This document shows, piece by piece, positions 55,968 to 62,924 of a stretch of DNA of 62,924 nt. Location of the stretch: positions 1 through 62,924 of the IMG/VR virus record IMGVR_UViG_3300042691_033363; one strand, 5' to 3'. The stretch comes from a virus. A program made the translations under genes and the position numbers. Positions within the stretch are counted from its first letter, which is position 1. The number at the start of each line of letters is the position of its first letter. Below the pieces are notes generated by a model, which saw nothing but the letters and a program-made list of their open reading frames with translations, was not told the origin of the DNA and did no database searches.

Positions 55968-56924
55968 ATGAAAAATCAGACACTTAACAACAACACATCA
56001 ACAATGTCAACAGAACTGACCATCGAAAACTTCGAGCGCACAATGAATCTGCTCGAATCAACTGGCCTCAATTGGGAGGTTAAGAAAGAACAATTCGTTC
56101 ACCCTTCGGGGCTCATCACTGACCACTACGGGGTATTCAAGTACAACCCAGGCGAGAACACGCCCGTGGGTTGCCTTGGCTCTGTCAAAGGTCGCTACAC
56201 TCCGTTCCAAAATTGGGAACTTGCTGACACCGTAGTTCGTGCTACCGAGAGCATCGGCATTCAAACCAATCGCGGTGGACAATTTCACGGCGGTCGCAAG
56301 GTGTATCTGCAAGCGCAATTAGGTGACGAATTTGTAGGCAAGTCCGGTGTGAAACGCTGGGTTACTTGCGTGAATTCACACGATGGCTCGTCGTCGATTG
56401 CCTTTGGCTCGACCAACACGGTAATCGTATGTCAGAACACATTCTATCGGGCTTACAAGGAGACGCAGAGATTCCGCCACACGGCAACTGCCAAGGCTCG
56501 TATCGAACTAGCCATTGAGCAATTCCAAGAGACAATTCAAGCCGACAAGAATCTCTTCGATTCCTTCAAGCGCATGAGTGAGACTGCTCCAAAGGAGAAC
56601 CTAGTGCAAGCCGTACTCAAGTCCATGTTCGAAGTAGATACTGCTAAGACAAGTGCGGATGACATCAGCACACGCAAAATGAATCAGATGCGCCAGTTTG
56701 CCCATGCCTACAACATCGAGCGTGACCTAGAAGGTGACACGGTTTGGGGGCTGTTCAACGCAGTTACAAGGTACACCAATCACATGGCTGCGCCAAGTAA
56801 CGCTGAAAGCAAAAGCAACTACATCATGAATGGTGGCGGTTATGACATCAACAACGCTGCTTATGATGTAATCATGTCTTGGATTGATGAGAACACCGCA
56901 TCTAAAATCTATTCGTTCGCTTAA
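55968..56924 (+). CDS. DUF932-type phage/plasmid-like protein
   Basis: 318 residues from the ATG at 55968; the ATG at 56004 (MSTELTIENFERTMNLLE) is an alternative. 'YGVFKYNPGENTPVGCLGSV', 'RYTPFQNWELADTVV', 'GGRKVYLQAQLGDEF' and 'VNSHDGSSSIAFGSTNTVIV' are the characteristic blocks of the DUF932 family, widespread in phages and plasmids and of unknown function, often near replication or recombination genes. It has its own promoter and probably its own terminator-like hairpin downstream. Confidence 0.85.
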   Translation: MKNQTLNNNTSTMSTELTIENFERTMNLLESTGLNWEVKKEQFVHPSGLITDHYGVFKYNPGENTPVGCLGSVKGRYTPFQNWELADTVVRATESIGIQTNRGGQFHGGRKVYLQAQLGDEFVGKSGVKRWVTCVNSHDGSSSIAFGSTNTVIVCQNTFYRAYKETQRFRHTATAKARIELAIEQFQETIQADKNLFDSFKRMSETAPKENLVQAVLKSMFEVDTAKTSADDISTRKMNQMRQFAHAYNIERDLEGDTVWGLFNAVTRYTNHMAAPSNAESKSNYIMNGGGYDINNAAYDVIMSWIDENTASKIYSFA

Positions 56925-56938
56925 TACAAAGTCTAATC

Positions 56939-56967
56939 TGATGCCCCGGCCATGTGCTGGGGCATCA
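56939..56967 (+). terminator. Hairpin after DUF932-type gene (possible terminator)
   Basis: TGATGCCCC (56939-56947) and GGGGCATCA (56959-56967) form nine pairs around an 11-base loop. Only a weak U-rich tail (TTC) follows, so it may protect or process the message instead of ending it. Confidence 0.45.
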
Positions 56968-56983
56968 TTCTAAAATCAAAAAC

Positions 56984-57199
56984 ATGAACAACACACTTAC
57001 CGACACCATGACATTCAAACAAATGGATTGCCACGAGCGCAAAGTATTTCTCACTTATGTCTCAGAACACATTCTGCATGACGAAGATAAGTTCGAAGAA
57101 CTCTCTGCTCTTGTTGACCGATGGAACATCGAGTCACCTCTCAAATCAGTAATCAACGACTACGACCACTTAAACCAAACCGAATCAACCGAACTATGA
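56984..57199 (+). CDS. Hypothetical small early protein
   Basis: 71 residues from the ATG at 56984 after the leader 'AAAATCAAAAAC'. Helical and acidic ('MDCHERKVFLTYVSEHILHD'). Overlaps the next gene by ATGA. Not recognised. Confidence 0.65.
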   Translation: MNNTLTDTMTFKQMDCHERKVFLTYVSEHILHDEDKFEELSALVDRWNIESPLKSVINDYDHLNQTESTEL

Positions 57200-57756
57200 A
57201 AACACTTGTAATCCATCCAATGGATCCGACCACGGACTTCCTGACTGAAATCTATCAGGACAAAATCGAAGAGCCCAACACTGAATGGAAAGTCATTCGC
57301 TATGACTTGCCGGACTCAGAACTCAGAAAAGAAATAGACAAGCACGATAGAATCATCATGCTTGGTCACGGCTTTTCTGGTGGGCTGTACGGCCACAACA
57401 AAATCATCATCAACTCAAGCCACGCCAATACCCTTCGTCGCAAAAAACTCGTAGGCATTTGGTGTCATGCTGACCAGTTCTTCAATGTCCATGGTCTCAG
57501 CGGCATCTTCAGTGGCATGATGATAAGCGAACCGGCAGAAGCATACCTCTACGAAGTAGGCTGTCTTCCGGAACACATCGAGAAATCAAACAAGATTTAT
57601 TCTAAGGCCGTGCGCCAGTCAATCTTCGATCCGTTTCCGGTAGATGTTTTCAAAAGTATCTACTACAATACTTCGAATCCGGTGATCGCTTACAACCGCG
57701 AAAGGTTTTACTATGTCTTCGAGTCAAACAAAATTGAAAGGGCAGCTGCATTATGA
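57196..57756 (+). CDS. Conserved Bacteroidota protein with GHG/WCHAD motifs
   Basis: 186 residues. 'LVIHPMDPTTDFLTEIYQDK' opens it, then 'KHDRIIMLGHGFSGGLYG', 'KKLVGIWCHADQFFNVHGLS' and 'GIFSGMMISEPAEAYLY'. I recall close relatives in Bacteroidota conjugative elements and phages,uncharacterised. A His-Gly after a beta strand and a Cys at the end of the next strand match the dyad layout of caspase/CHAT-type peptidases, but I cannot confirm that fold. The start overlaps the previous stop, and the stop overlaps the next start. Confidence 0.7.
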   Translation: MKTLVIHPMDPTTDFLTEIYQDKIEEPNTEWKVIRYDLPDSELRKEIDKHDRIIMLGHGFSGGLYGHNKIIINSSHANTLRRKKLVGIWCHADQFFNVHGLSGIFSGMMISEPAEAYLYEVGCLPEHIEKSNKIYSKAVRQSIFDPFPVDVFKSIYYNTSNPVIAYNRERFYYVFESNKIERAAAL

Positions 57757-58328
57757 AACACGACTTAATTAAAACAGATGACTATCTACTTGTAGTAGAT
57801 GAAAGCGAGATTAAAGAAGGTGATTGGCTTTTATCTAAAGAAGGGACTATTCACAATAATTTTGGATGGAATTTTGGAGATAAAAAAATCATCAGTCACT
57901 TACCACTTAACGACTCACCTATTCTTGAAGGTGTGGACTTGTTACCTCCGTTAGAAGAAGATGATGTTGAGAAGTTGGCTGATAAATATGCTAATCAGTT
58001 TATGGATGGTAGAGATGCTTATTATGGCTATAAAGAGGGCTACAACAAAGCCAAAGAGAAGTACAAGTACACAGAGGAAGATTTGAGAAATGCTTTGTTT
58101 TATGCTTTATACCATCCTAAAGAAGATGGTGTTATATCTATAACAAAAGATTTTATTGTTAGAAAATCTATCCAATCCCTATCACAACCAAAGATACCTA
58201 TTGGGTTTCAATGTGAAATGGAAGATAAAATAGCATTAGATGGTCATACAATCATTGGAATAGAACCTATTACAACCACCACCCCCGAAGGACATACACA
58301 ATGGGTAGGAACTTACATTTTTAATTAA
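57753..58328 (+). CDS. Conserved Bacteroidota-type phage protein
   Basis: 191 residues. 'DDYLLVVDESEIKEGDWLLS', 'KKIISHLPLNDSPILEGVD' and 'EEDDVEKLADKYANQF' are motifs common to a hypothetical family I associate with Bacteroidota phages and prophages. Codons are markedly AT-rich compared with the genes on either side, and the next gene shares this, so both may have been gained together. Function unknown. Confidence 0.75.
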   Translation: MKHDLIKTDDYLLVVDESEIKEGDWLLSKEGTIHNNFGWNFGDKKIISHLPLNDSPILEGVDLLPPLEEDDVEKLADKYANQFMDGRDAYYGYKEGYNKAKEKYKYTEEDLRNALFYALYHPKEDGVISITKDFIVRKSIQSLSQPKIPIGFQCEMEDKIALDGHTIIGIEPITTTTPEGHTQWVGTYIFN

Positions 58329-58335
58329 ACAGAAT

Positions 58336-58569
58336 ATGATAGCAGCACTCATAATAGCCGTTGTTCTAATTGTAGGGATAACACTTATTTACAAACTTGA
58401 TGAAGAAAAAGATTTCGCCGTTGTAGTAATGCTTGGTTTAGTAGCTTTGGTTGTTATAGGGATGGTTATTGGTGAATATTTTCCAAAATCAAGCAAGAAG
58501 AAAATCACACCTAAAGTTAAAGTAGAGTGTGAAAACAACAAGTGTGACACAACTTACATTTACAATTAA
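58336..58569 (+). CDS. Small membrane protein
   Basis: 77 residues with two membrane segments ('AALIIAVVLIVGITLIY' and 'AVVVMLGLVALVVIGMVIG') and a tail 'CENNKCDTTYIYN'; the DTTYIY ending is shared by small proteins of related phages. AT-rich like the preceding gene. Localisation to the inner membrane is likely; role unknown. Confidence 0.65.
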   Translation: MIAALIIAVVLIVGITLIYKLDEEKDFAVVVMLGLVALVVIGMVIGEYFPKSSKKKITPKVKVECENNKCDTTYIYN

Positions 58570-58589
58570 ACAAATCTATAAATAAAATC

Positions 58590-58946
58590 ATGACACAACA
58601 ACTTCAACTCGATCTGTTTGCAGGAATTGCGAACAAAGAATTCATTGAGTATCACAAGACAAACCCACATCTGTACGAAGCATTCAAGCGAATCAGTTTG
58701 CGTGCAATCGAACTAGGCTTCACTCATTATGGAGCCAAAGGAGTATTCGAAATCATCCGGTGGGAACGAGCCGAAAAGAGCAAGAGCGACGATTTCAAAA
58801 TCAATAACAACTATGCTCCGTTGTTCACTAGGGTATTCGAAAATGAGTTTCCTCAGTATGCAGGATTCTTCCGAAAGCGCAAGAGTTTATTCGATTCAGT
58901 CAGTGAAACAAATAAGGCAATCGATACTTGGAAAGCAGAAGATTAA
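58590..58946 (+). CDS. Conserved small phage protein
   Basis: 118 residues. 'FIEYHKTNPHLYEAFKRISL', 'GFTHYGAKGVFEIIRWERA' and 'FKINNNYAPLFTRVFENEFP' with a final 'GFFRKRKS' match an uncharacterised family very common in phages (FxxYHxxNPxxYxxF, IRWE, FKINNNY, FFxxR). Probably a host-takeover or DNA-metabolism factor; no experiment known to me. Confidence 0.8.
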   Translation: MTQQLQLDLFAGIANKEFIEYHKTNPHLYEAFKRISLRAIELGFTHYGAKGVFEIIRWERAEKSKSDDFKINNNYAPLFTRVFENEFPQYAGFFRKRKSLFDSVSETNKAIDTWKAED

Positions 58947-58965
58947 TCGTATATTCGCCTTACCA

Positions 58966-59127
58966 ATGATTGATTTCTACGATATAATCGAAGTCGAAAC
59001 TGACCAGGGGATTAAATTCTTTGTGTTTCACGGAGAATTCGTTGTGGCTATCTGTAATTCATTGGCAGAAGCGGATGACAAAGTATTAAAACACCAACAA
59101 GAAAAACTCAAAATACAATTAAACTGA
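58966..59127 (+). CDS. Small hypothetical protein
   Basis: 53 residues from the ATG at 58966. 'YDIIEVETDQGIKFFVFHGE' then a short acidic helix. Its stop overlaps the next ATG. Not recognised. Confidence 0.55.
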   Translation: MIDFYDIIEVETDQGIKFFVFHGEFVVAICNSLAEADDKVLKHQQEKLKIQLN

Positions 59128-59222
59128 TGATAGCAAGATTCATTATCGTTAACTGCGGAATCGTTTACCACGGCAACGCAACTCTTCCTCGTTCAATAAC
59201 TTATGTTTATTGTTATGAATAG
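59127..59222 (+). CDS. Tiny hypothetical peptide
   Basis: A 31-codon frame (MIARFIIVNCGIVYHGNATL...) that starts on the last base of the previous stop and ends in a TAG overlapping the next start. It is supported only by this tight overlap at both ends. Confidence 0.4.
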   Translation: MIARFIIVNCGIVYHGNATLPRSITYVYCYE

Positions 59223-59340
59223 GATAACGAACGGAAACCCCGAACAAAAAAATTACAGATTCACACTTTTTATCGGCTCCATTTACCTCTGTGTGTGGGC
59301 ACTGATAATGTGGATTGGCCACATCCTGAGAAATCTATGA
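59215..59340 (+). CDS. Small membrane protein
   Basis: 41 residues with one membrane segment ('FTLFIGSIYLCVWALIMWIG'). Start and stop overlap the flanking frames (eight and four bases). Role unknown. Confidence 0.5.
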   Translation: MNRITNGNPEQKNYRFTLFIGSIYLCVWALIMWIGHILRNL

Positions 59341-59693
59341 ACCCCAGGCCAAAGGAAAAAGTCAAACATCTATACATCAAGGTCAGCGGTCGTCAGAGAG
59401 AAGTTCTGAGGATCATGGCCGAGATGTATGGATATGGCTCGTACAACATTCTCATAGATGATTTGATTCACGCCCACCTCAACAAGAGCCGGCAGATGAT
59501 GATTGATACCGTGAGAGAATTGGAAGAAGGGCACACCGAAGTTCCGGTACATATCGCAGAGAACAACTACAAAGCATTCATCAAGTACTGCAATGCTCTG
59601 CATATCAACCCAAATACTTTGTTGATTCTCCTTCTTCGTCAGGCATCCGGGAAACTTGAGAAAATTAAAAACATCGAAAAACAAAAACTGTAA
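59337..59693 (+). CDS. Possible ribbon-helix-helix-type protein
   Basis: 118 residues from the ATG at 59337. 'KVKHLYIKVSGRQREVLRIM' and 'VPVHIAENNYKAFIKYCNAL' each resemble a beta strand followed by two helices, with 'NPNTLLILLLRQ' at the turn, as in ribbon-helix-helix DNA-binding proteins. It lies directly before the serine recombinase, so it could be its regulator or directionality factor. This is inference from shape. Confidence 0.6.
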   Translation: MNPRPKEKVKHLYIKVSGRQREVLRIMAEMYGYGSYNILIDDLIHAHLNKSRQMMIDTVRELEEGHTEVPVHIAENNYKAFIKYCNALHINPNTLLILLLRQASGKLEKIKNIEKQKL

Positions 59694-59694
59694 C

Positions 59695-60405
59695 ATGTAT
59701 CACCAACCAACCAAGATTAAACGGGCTGTGTATTACACCCGTGTATCACACGAAAACCAAGTCGACGATGGCTCATCGTTGGATAACCAACAAGACCGCA
59801 TCGAAGCATTCTGTAAACTGAACAACTACGAAATCGCAAAATCATTTTCGGATCCTGGGGTATCAGGTCGCAAGTTCGAAAACCGACCTCAATTCATGGA
59901 GATGATGGAACTCGTCAAACGCCGCGAGGTAGATGTCGTAGTTGTTTACTCTCTCTCTCGTTTTGGTAGAAATACCAAAGACACCTTGAAGTGGATAGCG
60001 TTTCTCGAATCCCATGGCGTGGCCTTTTACACTCTGGATTTTCAATTCGACACCACTACTTCGCACGGAAAACTCATGCTCCAAATGATAGCGGCCTTTG
60101 CTGAATTCGAAAGCAACCAGCGTGGCGAAATGATTTCATCTGTGATGAAGTATCTCAAGAAAGAAAAGAAAGTGTACTGCGGCCCGGTTCCCTTGGGCTT
60201 CGATAAAGTCGATGGCCAACTGATAGAAAACCCACAAGAGATGAACCTAGTCCGCAAGATATTCCTTTGGAACAAAGAAGTCGGTCCATTCAAAGCAGCA
60301 ATGTACGCTAATGAGAGTGGCTACCAAACAAAAAAGAATAAGAAATTTTGGACAACGACAATACAAAAAATTGTCAACAATGACCTTTACCAATCCTATC
60401 TTTGA
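59695..60405 (+). CDS. Serine site-specific recombinase
   Basis: 236 residues from the ATG at 59695. The catalytic domain begins 'RAVYYTRVSHENQ' (nucleophile Ser18 expected), then 'DPGVSGRKFENRP', 'VVVYSLSRFGRN' and 'GKLMLQMIAAFAEFESNQRG', all typical of the resolvase/invertase fold. A short second domain 'VPLGFDKVDGQLIENPQEMN'...'WTTTIQKIVNN' is the start of the Recombinase domain of large serine recombinases, but the zinc ribbon and coiled coil are missing. It could resolve multimers, invert a segment or integrate DNA. Confidence 0.88.
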   Translation: MYHQPTKIKRAVYYTRVSHENQVDDGSSLDNQQDRIEAFCKLNNYEIAKSFSDPGVSGRKFENRPQFMEMMELVKRREVDVVVVYSLSRFGRNTKDTLKWIAFLESHGVAFYTLDFQFDTTTSHGKLMLQMIAAFAEFESNQRGEMISSVMKYLKKEKKVYCGPVPLGFDKVDGQLIENPQEMNLVRKIFLWNKEVGPFKAAMYANESGYQTKKNKKFWTTTIQKIVNNDLYQSYL

Positions 60406-60423
60406 AACCTTTAATAACAACAT

Positions 60424-60720
60424 ATGTCAAAACAAACTGAACAACCCGAAAGTCTCACAATTGAGCAAAAACTGGATTACATGGCAATGGCTTTGAGCCT
60501 TCTTGGAATCAAATTCGACTATCCCACACTGTATGCTATTCTTCGAATGTATGACGAAGCATGCACAACCGATGGCGATATAAGCTTCAAGAAAGTTCGT
60601 GCGATCTTAGATGAAGTCGCAGAAAAGTATCCTGCACAGCCACAACCCGAAGCAAACGCTGAGCAAGTCGCTCCACCCAAAAAGTTTGTACCAATGAAGC
60701 CAGTGAAAAAGAAAAAGTAA
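60424..60720 (+). CDS. Hypothetical protein
   Basis: 98 residues: a helical domain ('KLDYMAMALSLLGIKFDYPT', 'ISFKKVRAILDEVAEKYPAQ') with a Pro/Ala linker and a basic KKKK end. Lies just upstream of the replication genes and may be a small accessory factor. Not recognised. Confidence 0.65.
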   Translation: MSKQTEQPESLTIEQKLDYMAMALSLLGIKFDYPTLYAILRMYDEACTTDGDISFKKVRAILDEVAEKYPAQPQPEANAEQVAPPKKFVPMKPVKKKK

Positions 60721-60721
60721 A

Positions 60722-61093
60722 ATGGCCAATCACACCATTAGAATCTATACGCAATCTAATTACATCTTCGATATTTCACTTCGGTGGCTTGTAGCGAAGA
60801 TGAAAGGTGTGGATGAATCAAAACTTCATCCTAACATCAACGGATTACAGCGTACAGAAGCTATCGAATATCTGAAGAGCCTATCGTGGTCAGAAGTTGA
60901 GCACAAACTCCAATTCGTTGGAATCATTGACAGCCCACACAATGACTTGTTATGCTCTTCAGTATTCGATGTGGTGGATCATCCCTTACTGGGCTACAAA
61001 CAAAAACACCTAAGAGCAAAAAGAGCAATCACAAAACTGGACATTGATGATAATGAAACAAACCATGAACAAATTACTGATAACACTGACTGA
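60722..61093 (+). CDS. Hypothetical protein
   Basis: 123 residues. 'RIYTQSNYIFDISLRWLVAK', 'INGLQRTEAIEYLKSLSWSE' and an acidic Asn-rich tail. The start is one base after the preceding stop. Overlaps the next gene by 29 bases. Possibly a primosomal accessory protein by location only. Confidence 0.65.
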   Translation: MANHTIRIYTQSNYIFDISLRWLVAKMKGVDESKLHPNINGLQRTEAIEYLKSLSWSEVEHKLQFVGIIDSPHNDLLCSSVFDVVDHPLLGYKQKHLRAKRAITKLDIDDNETNHEQITDNTD

Positions 61094-61436
61094 AGCTGTG
61101 CTTCAACTAGAAGATTTACCCTTACTTACTAGGGACAAAATTCTCCAAGCATTGGAAGAACACAAAGAGTTTGAAAAGAATATCTTGAATCAACTCGAAG
61201 AATTCAAACAAGACAATCTGAAAAAACGATTCGTTGAACCGACTATCGAAGAAGTGACAGAAGAATTCAAAAAGCTTGATTGTCTGAACCCCCAAGACAT
61301 TGCTGCAAGATTTGTGTCATTTTATGGCAGCAAGGGTTGGATGGTCGGCAAGAACAAAATGAAGTCTTGGAAACTAGCGGCTGCAAGGTGGGCCATGGAT
61401 GCACCCAAAGTTGCAGCGCGAATGCCAATCGTATGA
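61065..61436 (+). CDS. Replication-accessory-like protein
   Basis: 123 residues from the ATG at 61065 (an ATG at 61053 adds four residues). The C-terminal segment 'IAARFVSFYGSKGWMVGKNK' then 'MKSWKLAAARWAMD' is the F-x2-YY-x-S-x-GW-x-VGK-x-PM-K-W-x-A-x3-W pattern often found at the end of phage replication or helicase-loader proteins. Its stop overlaps the primase-helicase start, supporting a role in loading or regulating that enzyme. Confidence 0.7.
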   Translation: MNKLLITLTEAVLQLEDLPLLTRDKILQALEEHKEFEKNILNQLEEFKQDNLKKRFVEPTIEEVTEEFKKLDCLNPQDIAARFVSFYGSKGWMVGKNKMKSWKLAAARWAMDAPKVAARMPIV

Positions 61437-62924
61437 GTTTTCAAAGCGAGTTAGCGCGACTTGGTATTGATACCAAAGGGCATTTTACTGGATTGCATAA
61501 ACTGAATTGCCCTAGATGTTCGCATTCAAGAAAGAAGAAAAACGATCCTTGTCTTTCTGTCAACATTGATACCGGCGAATACAAATGCCATCATTGTCAA
61601 TGGAAAGGTAATGTGCGGAATGAGAAAAAGTACACTCGGCCCCAGCCGGCAGGACTCGACTTGGATGACAGCGTACTGGCTCATTTCGAAAGCCGGGGCA
61701 TCAGAAGAGAGACCGTTCAACACTTCCGTGTAACACAGAGCATTGAAACAATGCCCCAGGATGGCAAGAAGCACAAAACAATCAACTTCAATTACTTCCG
61801 GGGCGGAGAACTTATCAATGTCAAATTCAAGACAAGAGAGAAGTTTTTCAAAATGGTTTCAGATGCCGAGAAAATTCCGTACAATTACAACGGAATCCTC
61901 ACCGCTGACCAGATTATTATCTGTGAAGGCGAAGAGGAAACGATGTGTTGGTATCAGGCCGGCTACCCCTTCGCAGTTTCGTGCCCAAGCGGAGCCAGCA
62001 CGGGGAACAATAATCTGGAATGGCTCGATAACTCCTATCATCTCTTCGAGAACAAAAAGATTTTCCTTGCAACGGACAATGACCAACCAGGAAAGAAACT
62101 CGCAGAAGATATCGCTAGGCGTTTTGAACCTGAGAATCTGTTTCGCATCAACTTCGGAGACGAAAAGGATGCCAACGATATCCTCAAGAAGTACGGCGAA
62201 GCAAAGCTTGTCGAATTATTCAATGAAGCTAAGCCGTTGCCTATTCCGGAAATATCGTCTGTTGACGATTTCGAAGACCAACTACTCGACATTTACAATA
62301 GCCAGTACCCAAAGGGCGATGTTGTCGGATACCCCGAACTGGACAATCTAATTTCATGGCGCAGAGGGCAGTTCGTTGTCGGCTCCGGAATACCCGGCCA
62401 TGGCAAAACAACTTGGGTAGACCAAATATGTGTACGATTGGCCTTTCGTAAGAATTGGAAATTCGCCGTATTTTCTCCAGAAAACGACAATGTACTGAAA
62501 TCAATTCGCATGGCTGAGCAAATCTCAGGCAGACCGGTACACGGAGCCAACAGAATGTCAATCGACCAGTACCGTAAGGCTTTGAGCATGCTGAACCATC
62601 ACTTTAGCTTCTACGATACGGAGAGTCTAAACGACTATAAAATAGACAATCTTCTGCGAATAGGCAAAAGTCTAATTCGCCAAAAAGGTGTCGATTGTAT
62701 CGTGTTGGATCCATTCAATTACATCGACATCGACAGTGAGTCTGATTCTGGGAATGACAGAATTGGCAAGATGCTGGTAAAACTGAAGAAGTTTGCCAAG
62801 GTCAACAATGTTCTTATCATTCTGATAGCACATCCCAGAAAGATGCAGCGAGACAAGAATACTGGCGAGTACGAGATACCAAGGTTATACGATATCAGCG
62901 GCAGTCATCACTTCGCCAATGTTG
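61433..62924 (+). CDS. T7 gp4-like primase-helicase (continues at 1-308)
   Basis: The N-terminal 497 codons of a 576-residue protein. A CHC2-like zinc finger has 'CPRC' (Cys26, Cys29) and 'CHHC' (Cys52, Cys55). The TOPRIM primase part shows 'IIICEGEEE' (161-169) and 'LATDNDQPG' (212-220). The helicase has Walker A 'GSGIPGHGKTTW' (317-328) and Walker B 'VDCIVLDPFNYI'. It unwinds the fork 5' to 3' and makes primers for the neighbouring family B polymerase. The gene crosses the map origin in frame. ATGA overlap with the preceding gene. Confidence 0.93.
   Translation, partial: MSFQSELARLGIDTKGHFTGLHKLNCPRCSHSRKKKNDPCLSVNIDTGEYKCHHCQWKGNVRNEKKYTRPQPAGLDLDDSVLAHFESRGIRRETVQHFRVTQSIETMPQDGKKHKTINFNYFRGGELINVKFKTREKFFKMVSDAEKIPYNYNGILTADQIIICEGEEETMCWYQAGYPFAVSCPSGASTGNNNLEWLDNSYHLFENKKIFLATDNDQPGKKLAEDIARRFEPENLFRINFGDEKDANDILKKYGEAKLVELFNEAKPLPIPEISSVDDFEDQLLDIYNSQYPKGDVVGYPELDNLISWRRGQFVVGSGIPGHGKTTWVDQICVRLAFRKNWKFAVFSPENDNVLKSIRMAEQISGRPVHGANRMSIDQYRKALSMLNHHFSFYDTESLNDYKIDNLLRIGKSLIRQKGVDCIVLDPFNYIDIDSESDSGNDRIGKMLVKLKKFAKVNNVLIILIAHPRKMQRDKNTGEYEIPRLYDISGSHHFANV
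62856..62924. repeat. Terminal direct repeat, right copy
   Basis: Exact copy of 1-69. Removing one copy gives a circle of 62,855 bp with an intact helicase frame. Confidence 0.9.

Noticed and set aside
1-62924. Stop-codon reassignment (TAG or TGA recoded), as in some crAss-like phages
   Set aside because: All large genes read through fully with the standard code, and TAA and TGA (with TAG at 59220-59222) end genes where the next one starts.
1-62924. Lysogeny module
   Set aside because: No CI/Cro-type repressor, tyrosine integrase or partition genes were recognised; the serine recombinase alone is not enough to call a temperate phage.

Overview
The window looks like one complete, circularly closed phage genome of about 62.86 kb. 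The first 69 bases (1-69) recur exactly as the last 69 (62856-62924), and a primase-helicase gene runs across the join in frame. Several signs point to a host in the phylum Bacteroidota: promoter boxes of the form TAnnTTTG, almost no Shine-Dalgarno sites, A-rich leaders before start codons, and small protein families I associate with that phylum's phages. A portal, HK97-type capsid, three connector-size proteins, a very large nozzle-size protein, a giant polyvalent protein and no recognisable tape measure or sheath suggest a short-tailed virion distantly resembling crAss-like and related podoviruses. Morphology is inferred.

The genome is two divergent arms that meet head-on. The late arm (minus strand, 44.5 down to 3.06 kb) carries, in transcription order: a small unknown gene, portal, scaffold, major capsid protein, an abundant-looking structural protein, NinG nuclease, three connector-type proteins, a 1562-residue nozzle/stabilisation candidate, two paralogous internal proteins, a 517-residue protein, a 4164-residue polyvalent protein, a phosphoesterase, GH108 endolysin, fibre proteins, a cluster of small lysine-rich proteins mixed with holin and spanin candidates, a nucleotide-pool protein and the large terminase. 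The early arm (plus strand, 44.5 kb through the circular join to 2.68 kb) carries SSB, a YqaJ-type exonuclease, many small unknown genes, a serine recombinase, primase-helicase, a family B DNA polymerase and a protein with a DnaA domain IV-like end. Two promoter boxes aimed at each other at 44.5 kb separate the arms.

Three stretches are unusual. First, where the arms converge (2.69-3.04 kb) a 59-codon reading frame sits between two long attC-like palindromes whose core ends are complementary, like an integron gene cassette. Second, 48.6-51.2 kb holds three tRNA-like elements with good acceptor and T arms but missing or non-canonical anticodon arms, a possible ~225-nt structured RNA, a 130-bp alternating purine-pyrimidine tract and a 50-bp palindrome beside AT-rich DNA (origin candidate). 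Third, 49.4-55.5 kb is studded with short perfect hairpins of differing sequence, also inside coding regions, at a density I do not see elsewhere in the window.

Many late genes have a TAnnTTTG box only 3-7 nt before the ATG, implying near-leaderless messages, while early genes share an AATCAAAAATC-like leader. Lysis genes are scattered through the late arm. All gene calls were read by eye from translations; no database search was possible.
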